This document shows positions 12,331-23,633 of a stretch of DNA of 64,000 nt, in pieces; within the stretch, counting starts at the first letter, position 1; every line of letters starts with the position of its first letter. Source of the DNA: Rhytidiadelphus loreus (Eukaryota; Streptophyta; Bryopsida; Hypnales; Hylocomiaceae); contig OX344762.1 of assembly GCA_947034895.1 (NCBI GenBank), positions 13,521,501 to 13,585,500 on the forward strand, written 5' to 3'. The position numbers and the translations under genes were made by a program. The notes under the pieces are model-generated. The model was not told the DNA's origin and did no database searches. It was given only the letters and a program-made list of their open reading frames with translations.

Positions 12331-15300
12331 CTATGTAAACGATTTCAAGAGAATGCCTGAGGAGGAACCAGACTCAGTTATCAGCTCCCAATCACCATTG
12401 TCATCTTCAAAAATTGGTCGTTGGGCATGTGTATATGCACAATATGTGACCTTGTTCACCTGAGTACGAGGCCACATCATTGACACAGATTGCCTCACTC
12501 CTTCACCTGCATCCGCACATGTAAGTTGGAACTGCATCAATTAAATTATAAGCCATAACATAATTATCGGTAAGCCTGCTTGCTTAAGTAATGTAAGTAA
12601 AAAGAAAATTGCAGATCTTTGAAAAGTTGAGAACATTCCAGAAGCAAAAGCCATACCATGCGTGATGTACAGAATGTTCTCGTGCAGATATCTATTGGCA
12701 ATCTTTTTAAAGGTTGATGTATATCGACATTGAGTGTCTTCTGTACTCTCTTTGCTTCGAGGCAACTGTATTAACGAATAAGGATTTGTGTTAGTAGAAT
12801 GAAAGCAGTGAATATGTACATAAAAAAAATCAAGAAGTTGTTAGAGAGTTTATAAGATAAGGACAATCAAATGTGCTAAAACACTTAAAAGTGCCACTTG
12901 AACAGATGTTCACATTCTGTATGTACAATCAATATGTGCCTGTGGTTGAAGAAACGATTTAAAGCACTACCAAAAAAAAAACTTTGATCGGACCTCAGTA
13001 ACTTTTGTCCCTACTTTAGTATAAATTGCAGTGTTGCATGACAGATTGCAGTTTATGATTATTTCCCACTTGGGAAGCGAGCTAAATGATGCATCAGTAT
13101 TACCTTTTGCTTGATCGGTTGGAAAGAAGGGTCATGGATTTCAATAGGCAGCATTGAGTAAAGCTCAGCCAGGTCTAAAGTCCAAGGCTGGAGCCACTCC
13201 TGCTTGTCTTCAGCTTCCGAAGGACGAGGGTTTTGTGAGAGACAAATCCCTTGCTTGTTCATCAAGTTTTCCGCCAACCCATATTCAATCGATGCCTTCT
13301 CACACACATTCAAGCAGATATAGTTAGAGTGATTCCGAAAAATAACAATGCTGATGATTCTGCTTAATATCTCAACTTCTCTCACAAGACCCCTACTGCT
13401 GTCAGTTGCAGCAAACTCAGGAAGGTCGTTTATGAAAAATTATAACTCAGGTTTTTGTTGCAGTAATGGTGCATGTATCATATTCCTGAAAGTACGAATT
13501 ATGCTGATTCAAATCTATTTTGTACATGCCGCTTAGTTACAATTTGCGTTTAGAGAGCTAGGAGCAAAGATGACAAGTCTGAGGCAGGCTTCCTACCTTG
13601 ATGGGAGAGACAGAGCTCGGCCAGCCTTGGTCTCCATCCCACATTTGCACACCGGAGGGCATTGTGGAAAGCCCGGCAATAACTTCAACCGCAGTCTGCA
13701 CGCATCTCAAGAACGGGGACACTACCACACGAGTAACATTCCAATCCTCCAGCTTGATCTTCCGCCCCACTCTCCGTGCCTGCTGCTTGCCTCGTGCAGT
13801 TAGCGGCGGGTCCCAAGGCCGTGCTCCAGCTTGGGCATCCACGTCCACGGAAGTACTGATCACTTCCTCCCCGTGACATAACACAAACATGTTCTGCACA
13901 AAAGGGTCCGGGATGGTGTCCATGAGAAGATGAGCCGCTTCATTGGTGTCTCCTGCGTGGCCTTGCTGCTGGGTAGTGCCACTGTCTTGAATTCTCTGGC
14001 ACAGGAAACCAATCATGTGTTCACACGAGCATGTCAGGAAGGGACGAAGTGTACCTAATTGTGAACTGTTTTTAACCTGCATAGTTCTTATTCACGAGAG
14101 CCTAGGGTCGATTTGGGGTACACCTACTTGTGTTTCAAAATTTCTTTGAAAATTCATAGTTTATTCATAAGTTGTCCAAAAAAAAGCATTTTAATGAACA
14201 CCTAGAATCACCTTTTGGTTATCAAAAAGACTCAATCGATTTTTTCGCTGTTCGACTGTAGGAATTGGATGAGTTTAGGTGTTGTTATTTCCTTGCTACT
14301 CTTCATTTGCAGAAAGTAAACTGTGGATAGGTCTCTTTGGCAACCACTATGGCAACTATTGTAACCTCATTCAAACACCAGCAGCAAGAATCGCCTCATA
14401 TTCAAGTTGTAATAATAAAGAACTGAAGAGGACCTATGATCTAACTAGGATTCAAAATTTGAAGAAGTTGTTTCTGATGTCTCAGCAACTGAACATTGTA
14501 TTTGAGCTCTTCCTACAAGCAAATTGGTCATCTATGTGTAGGGTAAACCAAGTGGCTTTACCAATGTAAAGCAGCTGTGCGCCAGGGCCGAAGTCCTAGT
14601 TTCAGCTGTCTTAATTGGTGAGGTAGGGCCACAAAATGGAGTGGCTAACATATGTAAGGAATTCAGAAAATTACACCACTAGGGTTTCAAATTAATGTTT
14701 GGCTTACACTAGTTTCAACTACAAGCATTTGGTGGCTTTCCTTCCAACTTTGTCAATATGCCATTCCCGTAATGAAAATTCTACCTACAGTAGTAGGCAT
14801 TCAAATCGATCCCCCTGCAAGATTCACTTCTATTTCAGAATCCCGTGAATGATTTCTACTCCCTCTCACTAAATTGCATAAAAAAACCCTTAAGAAACTT
14901 GAATTGGTAGGTTTCGCAATCAGTACATTGGTAAATCTTACATTTCAATGTGGCTATGTCGTTCGAAAACTAAGTGGAATTTTCAAAATGCCATTGTCAC
15001 AAACAAGTTGTCAAGGATACCATGATTTGGACAAATTAAGTAACTAATGTAAGTTGGAAAATGTAGAAACCTTGTAATATATTCAGGAAATCTGCATATT
15101 TCGAGAATACCCGAAATTCTACAAACTAAGAGGGTTTATTTAGAGGTGGTTAAAATCTTCATATACATATATATCACCTACGAGACACACAAAATTCCGT
15201 GTGTATCTCAATTCCCCAACTCAGACACAAATTCCTTCCTATGCACGTGAGGAAACATTTCAAATCACTTGTGAAGGTCGGGGAGAAATATCGCCTTAAA

Positions 15301-15395
15301 CGCGAGGAACTGAGCTAACATCCTTGTGAACCAATAAAAGCAAAATAAAACAAAATAGTGGAGTTCGAGTTGTAGCATACCTGCAAAGCAGGCAT
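12331..15395 (-). CDS. Histidine phosphatase superfamily (phosphoglycerate mutase-like) protein with CHG in place of RHG
   Basis: Five minus-strand exons: 15395-15381 (tentative start MPALQ), 13995-13597, 13298-13104, 12765-12657 and 12506-12331. Together they encode 297 aa. Plant relatives of the phosphoglycerate mutase-like (Sts-like) branch share ARPWDPPLT, VVSPFLRCVQTA, ASIEYGLAE, YITHGEGV and the C-terminal VTYCAYT. The second catalytic His (H239, THGEGV) and the SPFLR Arg are present. The first motif, normally RHG with the phospho-accepting His, reads CHG (C45-H46-G47), so the phosphate-binding Arg is lost by one base (CGT to TGT). Activity may be reduced or absent. The last intron acceptor was set at 12506 because only this restores THGEGV. 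The first exon is the weak point: translation could instead start at Met30 (MDTIPDP) in exon 2. The substrate is unknown. Confidence 0.8.
12923..13018 (+). repeat. Family 4 interspersed repeat, fragment in intron
   Basis: Blocks AATCAATATGTGCCTGTGG, GAAGAAACGATTT and ACTACCAAAAAAAAAACTTTG match stretches at 17446-17640 and 26021-26195. It lies in the third intron of the phosphoglycerate mutase-like gene. Confidence 0.55.
14047..14294 (+). mobile_element. Family 3 MITE in the first intron of the phosphoglycerate mutase-like gene
   Basis: Left end AAGTGTACCTAATTGTG, right end GTTTAGGTGTTGTTATTTCC, with GCCTAGGGTCGATTT and CATAGTTTATTCAT inside as in the 10.7 kb copy. It ends about 50 bases before the proposed exon 2 acceptor (13996), so an open frame that runs into it is not evidence of extra coding sequence. 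Confidence 0.55.
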
Positions 15396-15905
15396 GAAGA
15401 GTGTTGACGAAGCACGAGGCCAGTTCAGAACGCCCAGATCCTGACCAGCGTCTTCAGACAGCTCCTTAACTTCTTCAATACGGTGCAGGCAGCTCACCGC
15501 TCTCGCACCGTCACAGCGAACAATTCAAACGCTCTACAGCAACGGCAAACAAGTTTCAGGTGCATGCATGTTACACAGCAGCAGAGCTTTCAATTTCCAT
15601 TCTCTTACAGCGCACACACAATGTCATTAATTATCATACCAGCTAGCTTTGAATGGGGATTGAACAAATTGAAGCAGGAACGCGCACGCACTGAACGGTC
15701 TATCCTCCAATTCCTAGAGTTCTTCTCCCCCGACCGATCCAAACAGTTCACCGTGCTCACCTGATCAAGCACCAGGTACGTAAGTAACCCGTCGATCGCA
15801 CCCAACAAATTAAACTCCCCACAAGCTAGCTAGTTGCTAATGGCATCTCTGCACAATTGGACGAGCTAGCAGGTGCCTGTACGTATCTATAACTTCAGTC
15901 TATAC
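15396..15905 (-). other. 5' flank or leader of the phosphoglycerate mutase-like gene
   Basis: GC content is clearly higher than in the surrounding intergenic DNA. An open frame before MPALQ (15497-15396) lacks an ATG and is probably untranslated leader. No clear TATA box was identified. Confidence 0.35.
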
Positions 15906-15972
15906 ATCGATGGGAACGCCCAACTGTCTGTCGATCGATGGGAACGATGTCTGTCGATCGATGGGAACGCCC
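15906..15972. repeat. Three near-tandem copies of a CGATCGATGGGAACG unit
   Basis: The unit TCGATCGATGGGAACG, joined by CCAACTG or ATGTCTG, recurs three times. A similar GATCGATGGGGAACGG occurs once near 17730. The pattern is direct; the role is unknown. Confidence 0.7.
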
Positions 15973-17445
15973 AACTGAGACCTAGCTAGTATGCAGATCC
16001 TACTAAAGGTCAGGCCAGGCATGCAGGCGGTGCGATCTGTAATCGACTCAAGGCGGCTGGCAGGCCTGAATCCGTGAAGCTAGGATCAAAGCGGCAAACC
16101 AAGCGCGGCGACTGGCTGCTTCGAATTCGTCGCTATTGAAGCGCTACTGAAGCGCAACAGTACGTAGAAGGTTGCTTAATTCCGCAGTATGCCCTGTGCC
16201 CGCCGTTGCCACAACCAGTACTGTAGTGAGGTAGAACTGCCCATTTACCACACAGATTTGCTATCTAAGTACTGTCTAAGTACTTTGGAGAAGCTATTCA
16301 TCAGCTCCCATGTTTTTCAGAGATAGAAAAGTTTGAGAGAAGTCAATTGCAAAAAGAATGAACACATTTCGACAAGAAGTGACTTTTCTATGATTTTTCA
16401 AAGGTGAAATGTTAAACTGTGAGTAGACCCTTGTTGAAGCATGAGCAGACGGCACTTTTAAAGCATGGGCTGATGTGTCCGCTCTCCAAGTGCATTGTCA
16501 TCATGATAAAGGGTTGTAAAGATTGCGGTAATAGATTTTGGCCACTAATGCAATTGGGAGGATCTTGTAGGTGACGGAATTAGGTGGATGGTGGTATTAG
16601 GTAGTTCTATCTTATGTCATTTGTAATGGCAAAAAAAAGGATGGTCAATCCCTTCATAGCTCTCCTTTGAGTCCTTTCATACAATTTTTTTTATTCTTTA
16701 AACAATTGTAGCACTAATGCTTAATATCATGTGTGATATGAATTTTTGCACTAGTTTATTTTTGAAAAGAAACAAAATTGGCATATGAAAATAGAATGCC
16801 ATGAAAATTTTAAGAATAAAAAGAAAATAAAAAAGGTAAAAGTGAGGTAGTCAAAGTGTTCTATCAATACCTTGTCAACCTATGGGTGGATGAACCCGAT
16901 GGCTCTTTCCAATTGCATCAAAGTTTCTAATTTCCATCCAATTTTCTAATTTGGGATGCCAATAAAAAAAATTCAATATTCAATATCTCTCGCTCTATAT
17001 GTCAAAACATGTTGAAACTTGCTTTGTGCACCCACACCCACCCACTCCTTCCCCGAAGGCTTTCTATTGACACCAAGCATGCCCCCATTAGCCTTATGAT
17101 CTAGGAGATCCCTACATATGTCAAAAAACAAAACAATACTAACTAACTATTTTAACCCTTGAAGGATGGATTGGTGACTATGGAAATCATCCTTTTGGTT
17201 ACCTTGTGAATCATTTGCTTAACAAATTACAAAAGTGCTCGTTGGAAGTCAAACTAATGTAGAAGATGTTCCCTTTTCACAACAAAATTTTAAGAATGAA
17301 TAGTTGCACTTCTATCTTACTAGAAGGATTCTCTATCATCCATCAAACACCTAATGTCTTTGTCGACGTTTCAGGGTTAATAAAGTGGATATACCCCAAT
17401 TCACACTTTGCCTAAAAATACCATCATCATCTTGTGTACATCTCC
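15973..17445. other. Intergenic, nothing recognised
   Basis: The left part is GC-richer (to about 16240), possibly promoter or CpG-containing flank of the leftward gene. The rest is AT-rich with no exon-like stretch. Confidence 0.35.
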
Positions 17446-17640
17446 AAAATCAATATGTACCTATGTTGAAGAAACAATTTTAAAAAACATCTACCACAAA
17501 AAACTTTGACCCTCCATAACTTTTTTATATGGTATGCAAATGTCGAGATCTTTGGTGCACCAGAACCTCCTTTCACTTGCCTTCAAGAAAATATGAAGAA
17601 AAATAAACTCCAGTCTAATAATAGCAACTAATGTACTAAT
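17446..17640 (+). repeat. Family 4 interspersed repeat, intergenic copy
   Basis: It shares AATCAATATGTACCTATG, AACATCTACCA, TTTGGTGCACC and CAGTCTAATAATAG blocks with 26021-26195. There are no clear terminal repeats. Confidence 0.6.
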
Positions 17641-19859
17641 AGAAACTAGGCACATTAGCCAAATGTGGCGGTTTGGGGGGTACCCACCTTTAGTTATAGC
17701 TTAGATAGGGCCAGAAGACTGACCGTGCGATCGATGGGGAACGGACGGCGCAGCTGGGCCGAGAGTTGAATTGAGATTCCAGATGGCGAGTGGAGGGTGA
17801 GCCAAGTGGGGGACCGCGTTGAACTTGCTTTGCTCCAGTGTCGGAATCTCAGGGCCTGCATGCTACCAAGCAGGCTACCATGCATGTCATGATTCATTCC
17901 GTCTGACCGCCTGCCTGCTGGTTCCGTCTACTGTAGTAACTTACTATTGCTTTCCAACCGGGGGACCGGGAGACCTCCTGCTTTCCAACTTTGGGCTTTA
18001 AGTTATTTATTCATTTTTTGGATTTTGTTTTTTGTTTTTTTGTTTTTTTACTCATTATCCCGGAAAGGGAGGAGCCTATCAACAACGAGGCAGCCAAAAT
18101 GATCCAATTATTGGATGAATAGAAACATGATGTTGTTGTTGTTTTTCATCTATTTTGGGAATTGTAGAAAGTGAAGCCTAATAAGTTACATTTCTAGTCC
18201 ATTTCAAAACTTGGAAAGAAAATCCAAAAATTCAATAAGCTTTTACAATTGGAAGTTTCAACATGTTCAAAAAATACATACAATACAACCTTTTTATATA
18301 TTTCATTTGTATTTTCTTCTTTAAAATTGATTTTCAAATTTAAATTATAAAATATTGTTTCTCATTTTAAACCTTCATTTTTCTTTTGTCAAAATTCCAA
18401 ATTATGTTTTAATTAGTATAATTTTATTTAGATATTTTACTTTTTTTAAATCACATAAATTTGATTTTCCCACAATAATTTGTAAAAGAAAATCAGAATT
18501 TGTAGAAAAAGTGTAACTTGTTTAAACATGAAAATTATGAACATTCTATCAATTGATTTAATAAAGTCTGAATTTAGCTTTAACAGTAGTGATTTGAGTG
18601 CAGGTCATCAAGAAGGATGTTTTAATTTGGATGTGAAAAAAAATTACTTGAAAAACTTTCACACTATTCTGCATGTCTACTTTTATTTCTTGTAAAAATC
18701 TCAAATTTATTGGATTTTTTTGTTTTATTTACCAATTTATTTTCAATTATTAGTTAAAAGCTATAACAATTATTTTATATTATTAAACTAATAAAGATTT
18801 TCACATTGATAGATAATATATATTCTGGTGAAACAAAAATATTTAATTCAAATTCAAAATATGATTTAAAAGGCTAAATTGAGTTCAATGACATACCTTG
18901 ACCATATGATGAAGATTAATATGGAAAATTTCAATGACTTTTACAAAAATTATATGTTATAATTTTTATTGCATGTAAGATGAAAGAAGTGAAAGGAATA
19001 TAGGCAAAAGAAAATTTGAAATGTAACCAAATAAATCCAATCAATATTAGATTTCTTCTCAAGATACAAAAAACAATGATGAATTATTTACAAAATTATC
19101 AAGTAATTGCTATTTTATTCTTACCGTACTTATTGCTTTAAAGGAGGTAGAAGATAAAAACAAATGGAATATGTGAAGTAGGTTGAATGGGAGCTTAACC
19201 ACTTGTAGTTGAGTCAAAATGCATAAATAATATTCTAAGTAAAATTTCAAACCCCATTTACACATATTTAAAATGGAAAAATGGAAATATAGTGGAAAAT
19301 CAGGTTAATTGCCACCTTCCAAAGTCTATTTGTAATTTTAGAAAGTTATGAACAAAATTGAAATAGGAAATAAATGTATCCCCTACTAATTTGTCTATAA
19401 TTTTTGCAGAATGGCTTCAAATCACAAACAAATTATTCAAAGTAACAGCTAACTTGATTTGCCATATTTTCTTAAATGAAAATATTTTTTAATACTACAT
19501 GAAAATGGGGTCTCATATTCTACTAATAACATAATTGCTACAATTTGACTTGACTAAAAGCAATTAAGGTAGCAACACCCATAACCATCAATTTAAGCAA
19601 TTCAGCATAGTTGAAGGCACTTTTTTCTAGAATTTTTTTTTTAGTATAAGCAACTGAAAATCATGAATTTTCAAAAAAATAATTAGAATTTTTGGATAAG
19701 GCATCTAATTTTTGTGAATTTTCAAAGTAGAACTCACTAGGGCACCCTAAACTGCACTCTACTAAAGTTGTTTTGATTGTAGCACCAAAATCTAAAAAAA
19801 TCAGAGCCTAACAACCGCAATTAAGCATTGGCACGGTTTTAAGGTACATTTGAAGACAC
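17641..19859. other. Intergenic; GC-richer island at 17.69-17.99 kb, AT-rich after
   Basis: The island has higher GC but no recognisable protein in any frame. From 18.0 kb the DNA is AT-rich with long T runs. I see no gene or bounded element. Confidence 0.4.
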
Positions 19860-20788
19860 TTAACCCTTAAAGGACCGTCACTATACTTTCACCAAAAACG
19901 CTCCAAAACTGCCATTTCTAGTACAAGTACCAAAATTTTGAAAAAATACTTTTTTTGATATATCTAACCGTAGGATCTTATATTATATAGTATCAAAAAC
20001 ATGTGGTAAAATTTTCAGACATTTCCACCCGGTGGATTGCAAGATATAAGCATTCAAATTAACTAAAATCATTTTTTTACCCTGCAAAAAGCAGGGCAGC
20101 TGCACTTCACAAGCTCACATTTTTATGAAAAAATGACCTAAATGGTGGTGCTTCTTTGATTTGTTTTCCTAGACAAGTTGGCCACATGCTTGAAAAATTT
20201 CAGATCATTTGGAATAGTATAACATATAGGAAAAAAATAGTAAGTAGGTAGTAGTAGAGAATGATTAAAAATACTAAATTATTTACAATTTAAATATGGA
20301 ATTGAAAATTTTCAATCCCAATGGTCGAAATGTTGTAATAATGTATCTACATCCTACGATTTTATTTTTGTCCAAAAATATTGAAAATTGGGTAAGATAA
20401 AGGATTTCAAAGTTTATTTAGAGTAGGAAATCCAAAACTGCCCGCAAACAAAAAATCCTCATAACTTTTGACTCATTGATCAAAATGGAATGATTCAAAG
20501 CTTTTTGTGTATTCAAAACTCTAGAAAATCAATTCCAAATTTTTGTTTCTGAAAAAAATGATTTTTTCTGATCTGCCCGAACTGCCCGGTTGGGAAAAAA
20601 GTAACATATTAGGCTATAACTTTTGACTCGTATTTTCAAATGTCATGAAATTTGGTGCATATGAAAGATCTTCCTTGCCCCCACATTCTATTAAAATTTC
20701 AGCCTCATATATGAAAATCTCCGCTCGTAGGTACCTGCCCAAAAAATTTATACAACTAAAAAATACAGTCCGGTCCTTTAGGGGTTAA
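19860..20788 (+). mobile_element. Complete TTAA-flanked MITE (929 bp)
   Basis: TTAA lies at both ends, with inverted termini CCCTTAAAGGACCG / CCCCTAAAGGACCG. Inner order matches the other long copies: AAAACTGCCATTTCTAG, ATCTAACCGTAGGATCTTA, a CATAACTTTTGACTCATTG block and GTAGGTACCTGCCC before the right end. It is non-coding. Confidence 0.8.
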
Positions 20789-20807
20789 AGGTACTTTTGG
20801 AGATACT

Positions 20808-21057
20808 TTAACCCCTAAGCGCCCGAGGGGCCAAAATATGGCCTCTCCATTTTCGAAAGATGTCCTTGTTTGACTCTTATAATCTTTTCAATGGTATGGT
20901 CAAAGGACATGTCCCTCTCCATGTATCTTCGGACATGTCTCTACTATCAATTAGTACGGTCAATTAGTGTAGATCTTTTCTTAGGTGATAGTTTAATTGG
21001 AATGAGTATAGAAAGGATTGGATTTTTGTGAACATGGGCTGGGTGCTCAGGGGTTAA
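20808..21057. mobile_element. Short TTAA-flanked MITE (250 bp)
   Basis: Ends are TTAACCCCTAAGCGCCC and, inverted, TTAACCCCTGAGCACCC. It begins 20 bp after the previous element. The core differs from the other subfamilies, so only the termini are shared. Confidence 0.7.
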
Positions 21058-21271
21058 GGGAACTCTACTATCAAAGTATGGGTACACTAATGGTTATGGG
21101 TGTTGCTACCTTAAGTCCAAATCTGATTTCTATGCCATAGGATGTAAATTTCATAATTGAATTCCAACAATTTTGGTGAGGTTGTGCACAAGTCATTAGT
21201 AACAAAGCATTCATTGTTGCATGACTAAATGAAATGCAAAATTTGACCCTCATCTTAACATCACATCATGC

Positions 21272-21927
21272 TTAACTCCTAAATGCCCAAGGCTTGTTTT
21301 GAACTTCTTGGAATTTGCTCTAAATTTGACAAAATGCCAACATTTTGATAAGGTGTGTCAATTTAAAAAAAAAATTGTAACCATACAAATTCAAACTACA
21401 CATGTAAGAGATCTCATAGGGGAAAAAAGAAAAATATATCACTTTTGGAGTGAAAGATCATAACATTTGACCATGAGGGTGTTAAAACTGCAAAAATGAT
21501 GTGAAGTCTTTCAATCCTCTTTTCACAAGTCAAATCTAAAAATTTGGTAACCAATTTTTTTTTTGGTTAAAGGGCCTAATACGTATAACCCCAATCAATT
21601 TATGTCTTCTCAAAATCTACTCCATAATTTTTTTAATGAATTTTTAATGTGATTTTTTCTCTAAGATCTAGTGTATTTGAGGCTCATTTTCAAGAGCTCT
21701 CAACACTATGGGAAGGCAAGATTGCAATGGGTACCCTTGCACAAAATCTTAAATAGAAAAATCACTATCATTTATTTTCAAGATTTGATTTTTGATGCTA
21801 AAATTAGACTTCAAGAAGAAATTTTCAAAAATAGAAACTATAAAAAATAGAATTTTGGTTAGGTTTTATTTAACTTCAAAGTTTTGCAAACACCAAGATT
21901 TGGATGCCTCAGGCATTTAGGGGTTGA
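21272..21927 (+). mobile_element. TTAA-flanked MITE, AAATGCCC subfamily (656 bp)
   Basis: The left end is TTAACTCCTAAATGCCC. The right end, inverted, is TCAACCCCTAAATGCC, with the TTAA mutated to TTGA at 21924-21927. A second, inverted copy lies at about 51200-51857, recognised by shared inner blocks such as ATGCCAACATTTTGATAAG and CTAGTGTATTTGAGGC. It is non-coding. Confidence 0.7.
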
Positions 21928-22028
21928 TCCCCATAGTCCCAAGGTCATTTGTTCATCAAAAAATCACTGAAAATTGTCATTTTCATTGCAAACAACAAAA
22001 AATTTAAACATTTGTTTGTTTTTCATAT

Positions 22029-22260
22029 TTAACCCTTAAACATCGACATGGACGTTTGGCATTTGATGAATGACAGGGAATCCTTCTAGTAGGACAAAAG
22101 TGCAACTGTTCATCCTTGTAATTTTATTGCAAAAAGCGGAGGTCTTCTATAATTCTCACTTTGATTCAAGGAATACTTTTGCTATTTCTAAAGCCCATGA
22201 TTCACATGGTAATGAAAAGTGATGATTTCCAAAGTCACCCCTTTGTCTTTTAAGGGTTAA
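22029..22260 (+). mobile_element. Short TTAA element, ~220-bp subfamily, copy 2, nested
   Basis: Exact TTAA on both sides (22029-22032 and 22257-22260), termini CCCTTAAACATCG and, inverted, CCCTTAAAAGACA. The host element resumes directly with CCATAGGATCTTG. In uninterrupted siblings the joined site reads CTAACC before the same GGATCTT block, so the insertion used a TTAA and duplicated only that. Confidence 0.85.
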
Positions 22261-22765
22261 CCATAGGATCTTGCACCATAGAGTTAATATGAGAATGTTT
22301 GAAAGAAATTTGATAAATTTTGACCATTTAAAGGGAAGAAAACAAGTTTTTTGCTACTAGTCTAACTAAAATACAAAACTTTGAATCTTCTTAATTAAAA
22401 AAAATTATACTCCAAATTGTGAGTTTGAATTACTTTTATCTTGAAGAATTGAATTGAGAGTTTAGGAAAAAAATTCAACCCCTTCTCCTATGATTTTCTT
22501 TCTTTAAAAAATTGATAAGTTGAAGGTGATACGAGATAGAAGGAAAAACTAAATTGTTGATAGCTCTAAGATGGAATTGAAATATGCTAATCCCAATGAT
22601 AAGATTGTTCTAAAAAGCAAACTAAACCATGTGCAACTTTATTTTTTGAAAAAGCGTTAAAATCAAATTCATAAATAGACCCAATACATTATTTTCTCTA
22701 GAGCAACTAAAATTGCGCATAAAACAAGAAGCTTCATAACTTTCACATCACTCATGGCCAAATGG

Positions 22766-23074
22766 CATTAGATGTTTTTCGGTTGCATTGGAAGGCCGTT
22801 TCAAGCTCGTTCTCAAATTTGTTCCCAATGTAGTGAGGGAGCGTCGGGTGCTATATTACCAAAAAAAATAAAAAAATAAAAAATAAAAAAATAAAAAATA
22901 AAAAAATAAAAATTTTGCTTTTGAAATGAGAAAGTGAAAGTAAATTTATTTATTTATTTTCCCAATGACATGACAATTGCTTGGCCACGTCAAACTATTG
23001 TGCTGGCGCAGTGCAACGTGTTCCCTGCAGTCGGGAACTCATGGCCCTCCGAATGGGCCAGAATCCATCTAATG
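22766..23074. mobile_element. 309-bp insert with CATTAGATG inverted ends, nested
   Basis: The ends are CATTAGATG and its exact reverse complement CATCTAATG. Outside, the host element continues from CCAAATGG to AATGATCCAAATCTTTCC, matching CCAAATGGAATGAATCAAAG in a sibling. The insert is GC-richer at both sides of an A-rich core. Its superfamily is not assigned and the target duplication is unclear. Confidence 0.55.
22861..22911. repeat. A-rich simple repeat (AAAAATA)n
   Basis: Imperfect AAAAAATA/AAAATA units in the core of the nested 309-bp insert. Confidence 0.8.
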
Positions 23075-23424
23075 AATGATCCAAATCTTTCCACATAGAC
23101 AAAAACATAATCTATAAAAAAATTTAAAAATTAAAATTGTTCCAATTTTTTTTTCTCCTACCCACTTCTGTTTTGGGCTTATTGTGGCATAACTTTTGCT
23201 TCCGCGCAATGATTGACATACAAATTATATTCCAAAAAAACTAATTAGTTTTCCTATCTTGAAAAAGTTTCAAAAAATCTTGAAAAAAATTGAGATCATA
23301 GGTACTTACTCAAAGTCCCGAGAATCTCTTGTAGGGACTCAAGGGAAGTGGAAATGCTGGTGATCCCAAATGTTTTGAAAACTAATTACAATGAGTTTCA
23401 ATATGAGGTCTACCTCCACTTCCT

Positions 23425-23633
23425 TTAACCCATAAACAATGCGGAAGATGTTTTTTGGCCGATGAATGACAAAGAATCTCTCCATATAGGATAGAAATGC
23501 AACTATTCATCTTCCAAGATTTGTGTGGAAAAGGAAGATCATCTATAGTACTTTTCCATTTTTTTAAGCCAACAATCCACACAGTGATAAAACAAATGAT
23601 TTCCACAGTGACCAGCCCAGCGTTCAAGGATAA
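23425..23633 (+). mobile_element. Short TTAA element, ~220-bp subfamily, copy 3
   Basis: It starts TTAACCCATAAACAATG and contains GATGAATGACAAAGAATC, CAACTATTCATCTTCCAA and TGATTTCCACAGTGACC in the same order as the copies at 5305 and 22029. The right TTAA has decayed to ATAA. Confidence 0.7.

Larger units (their letters stand above)
21924..23350 (+). mobile_element. Long TTAA MITE interrupted by two nested insertions
   Basis: It starts at the TTGA that closes the previous element and follows the order seen at 28608-29505: CCCAAGGTCATTT, AACTAAACCATGTG, CATAACTTTCACATCACTC, GGCTTATTGTGGCATAAC and a GATCATAGGTACTTAC block. The element is split at 22029-22260 by a short TTAA element and at 22766-23074 by another insert. 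The right terminus is decayed, so its end is approximate. Confidence 0.65.

Noticed and set aside
15396..15497. Open frame extending the phosphoglycerate mutase-like protein upstream of MPALQ
   Set aside because: It has no ATG (it opens with GTG), so it is more likely untranslated leader.
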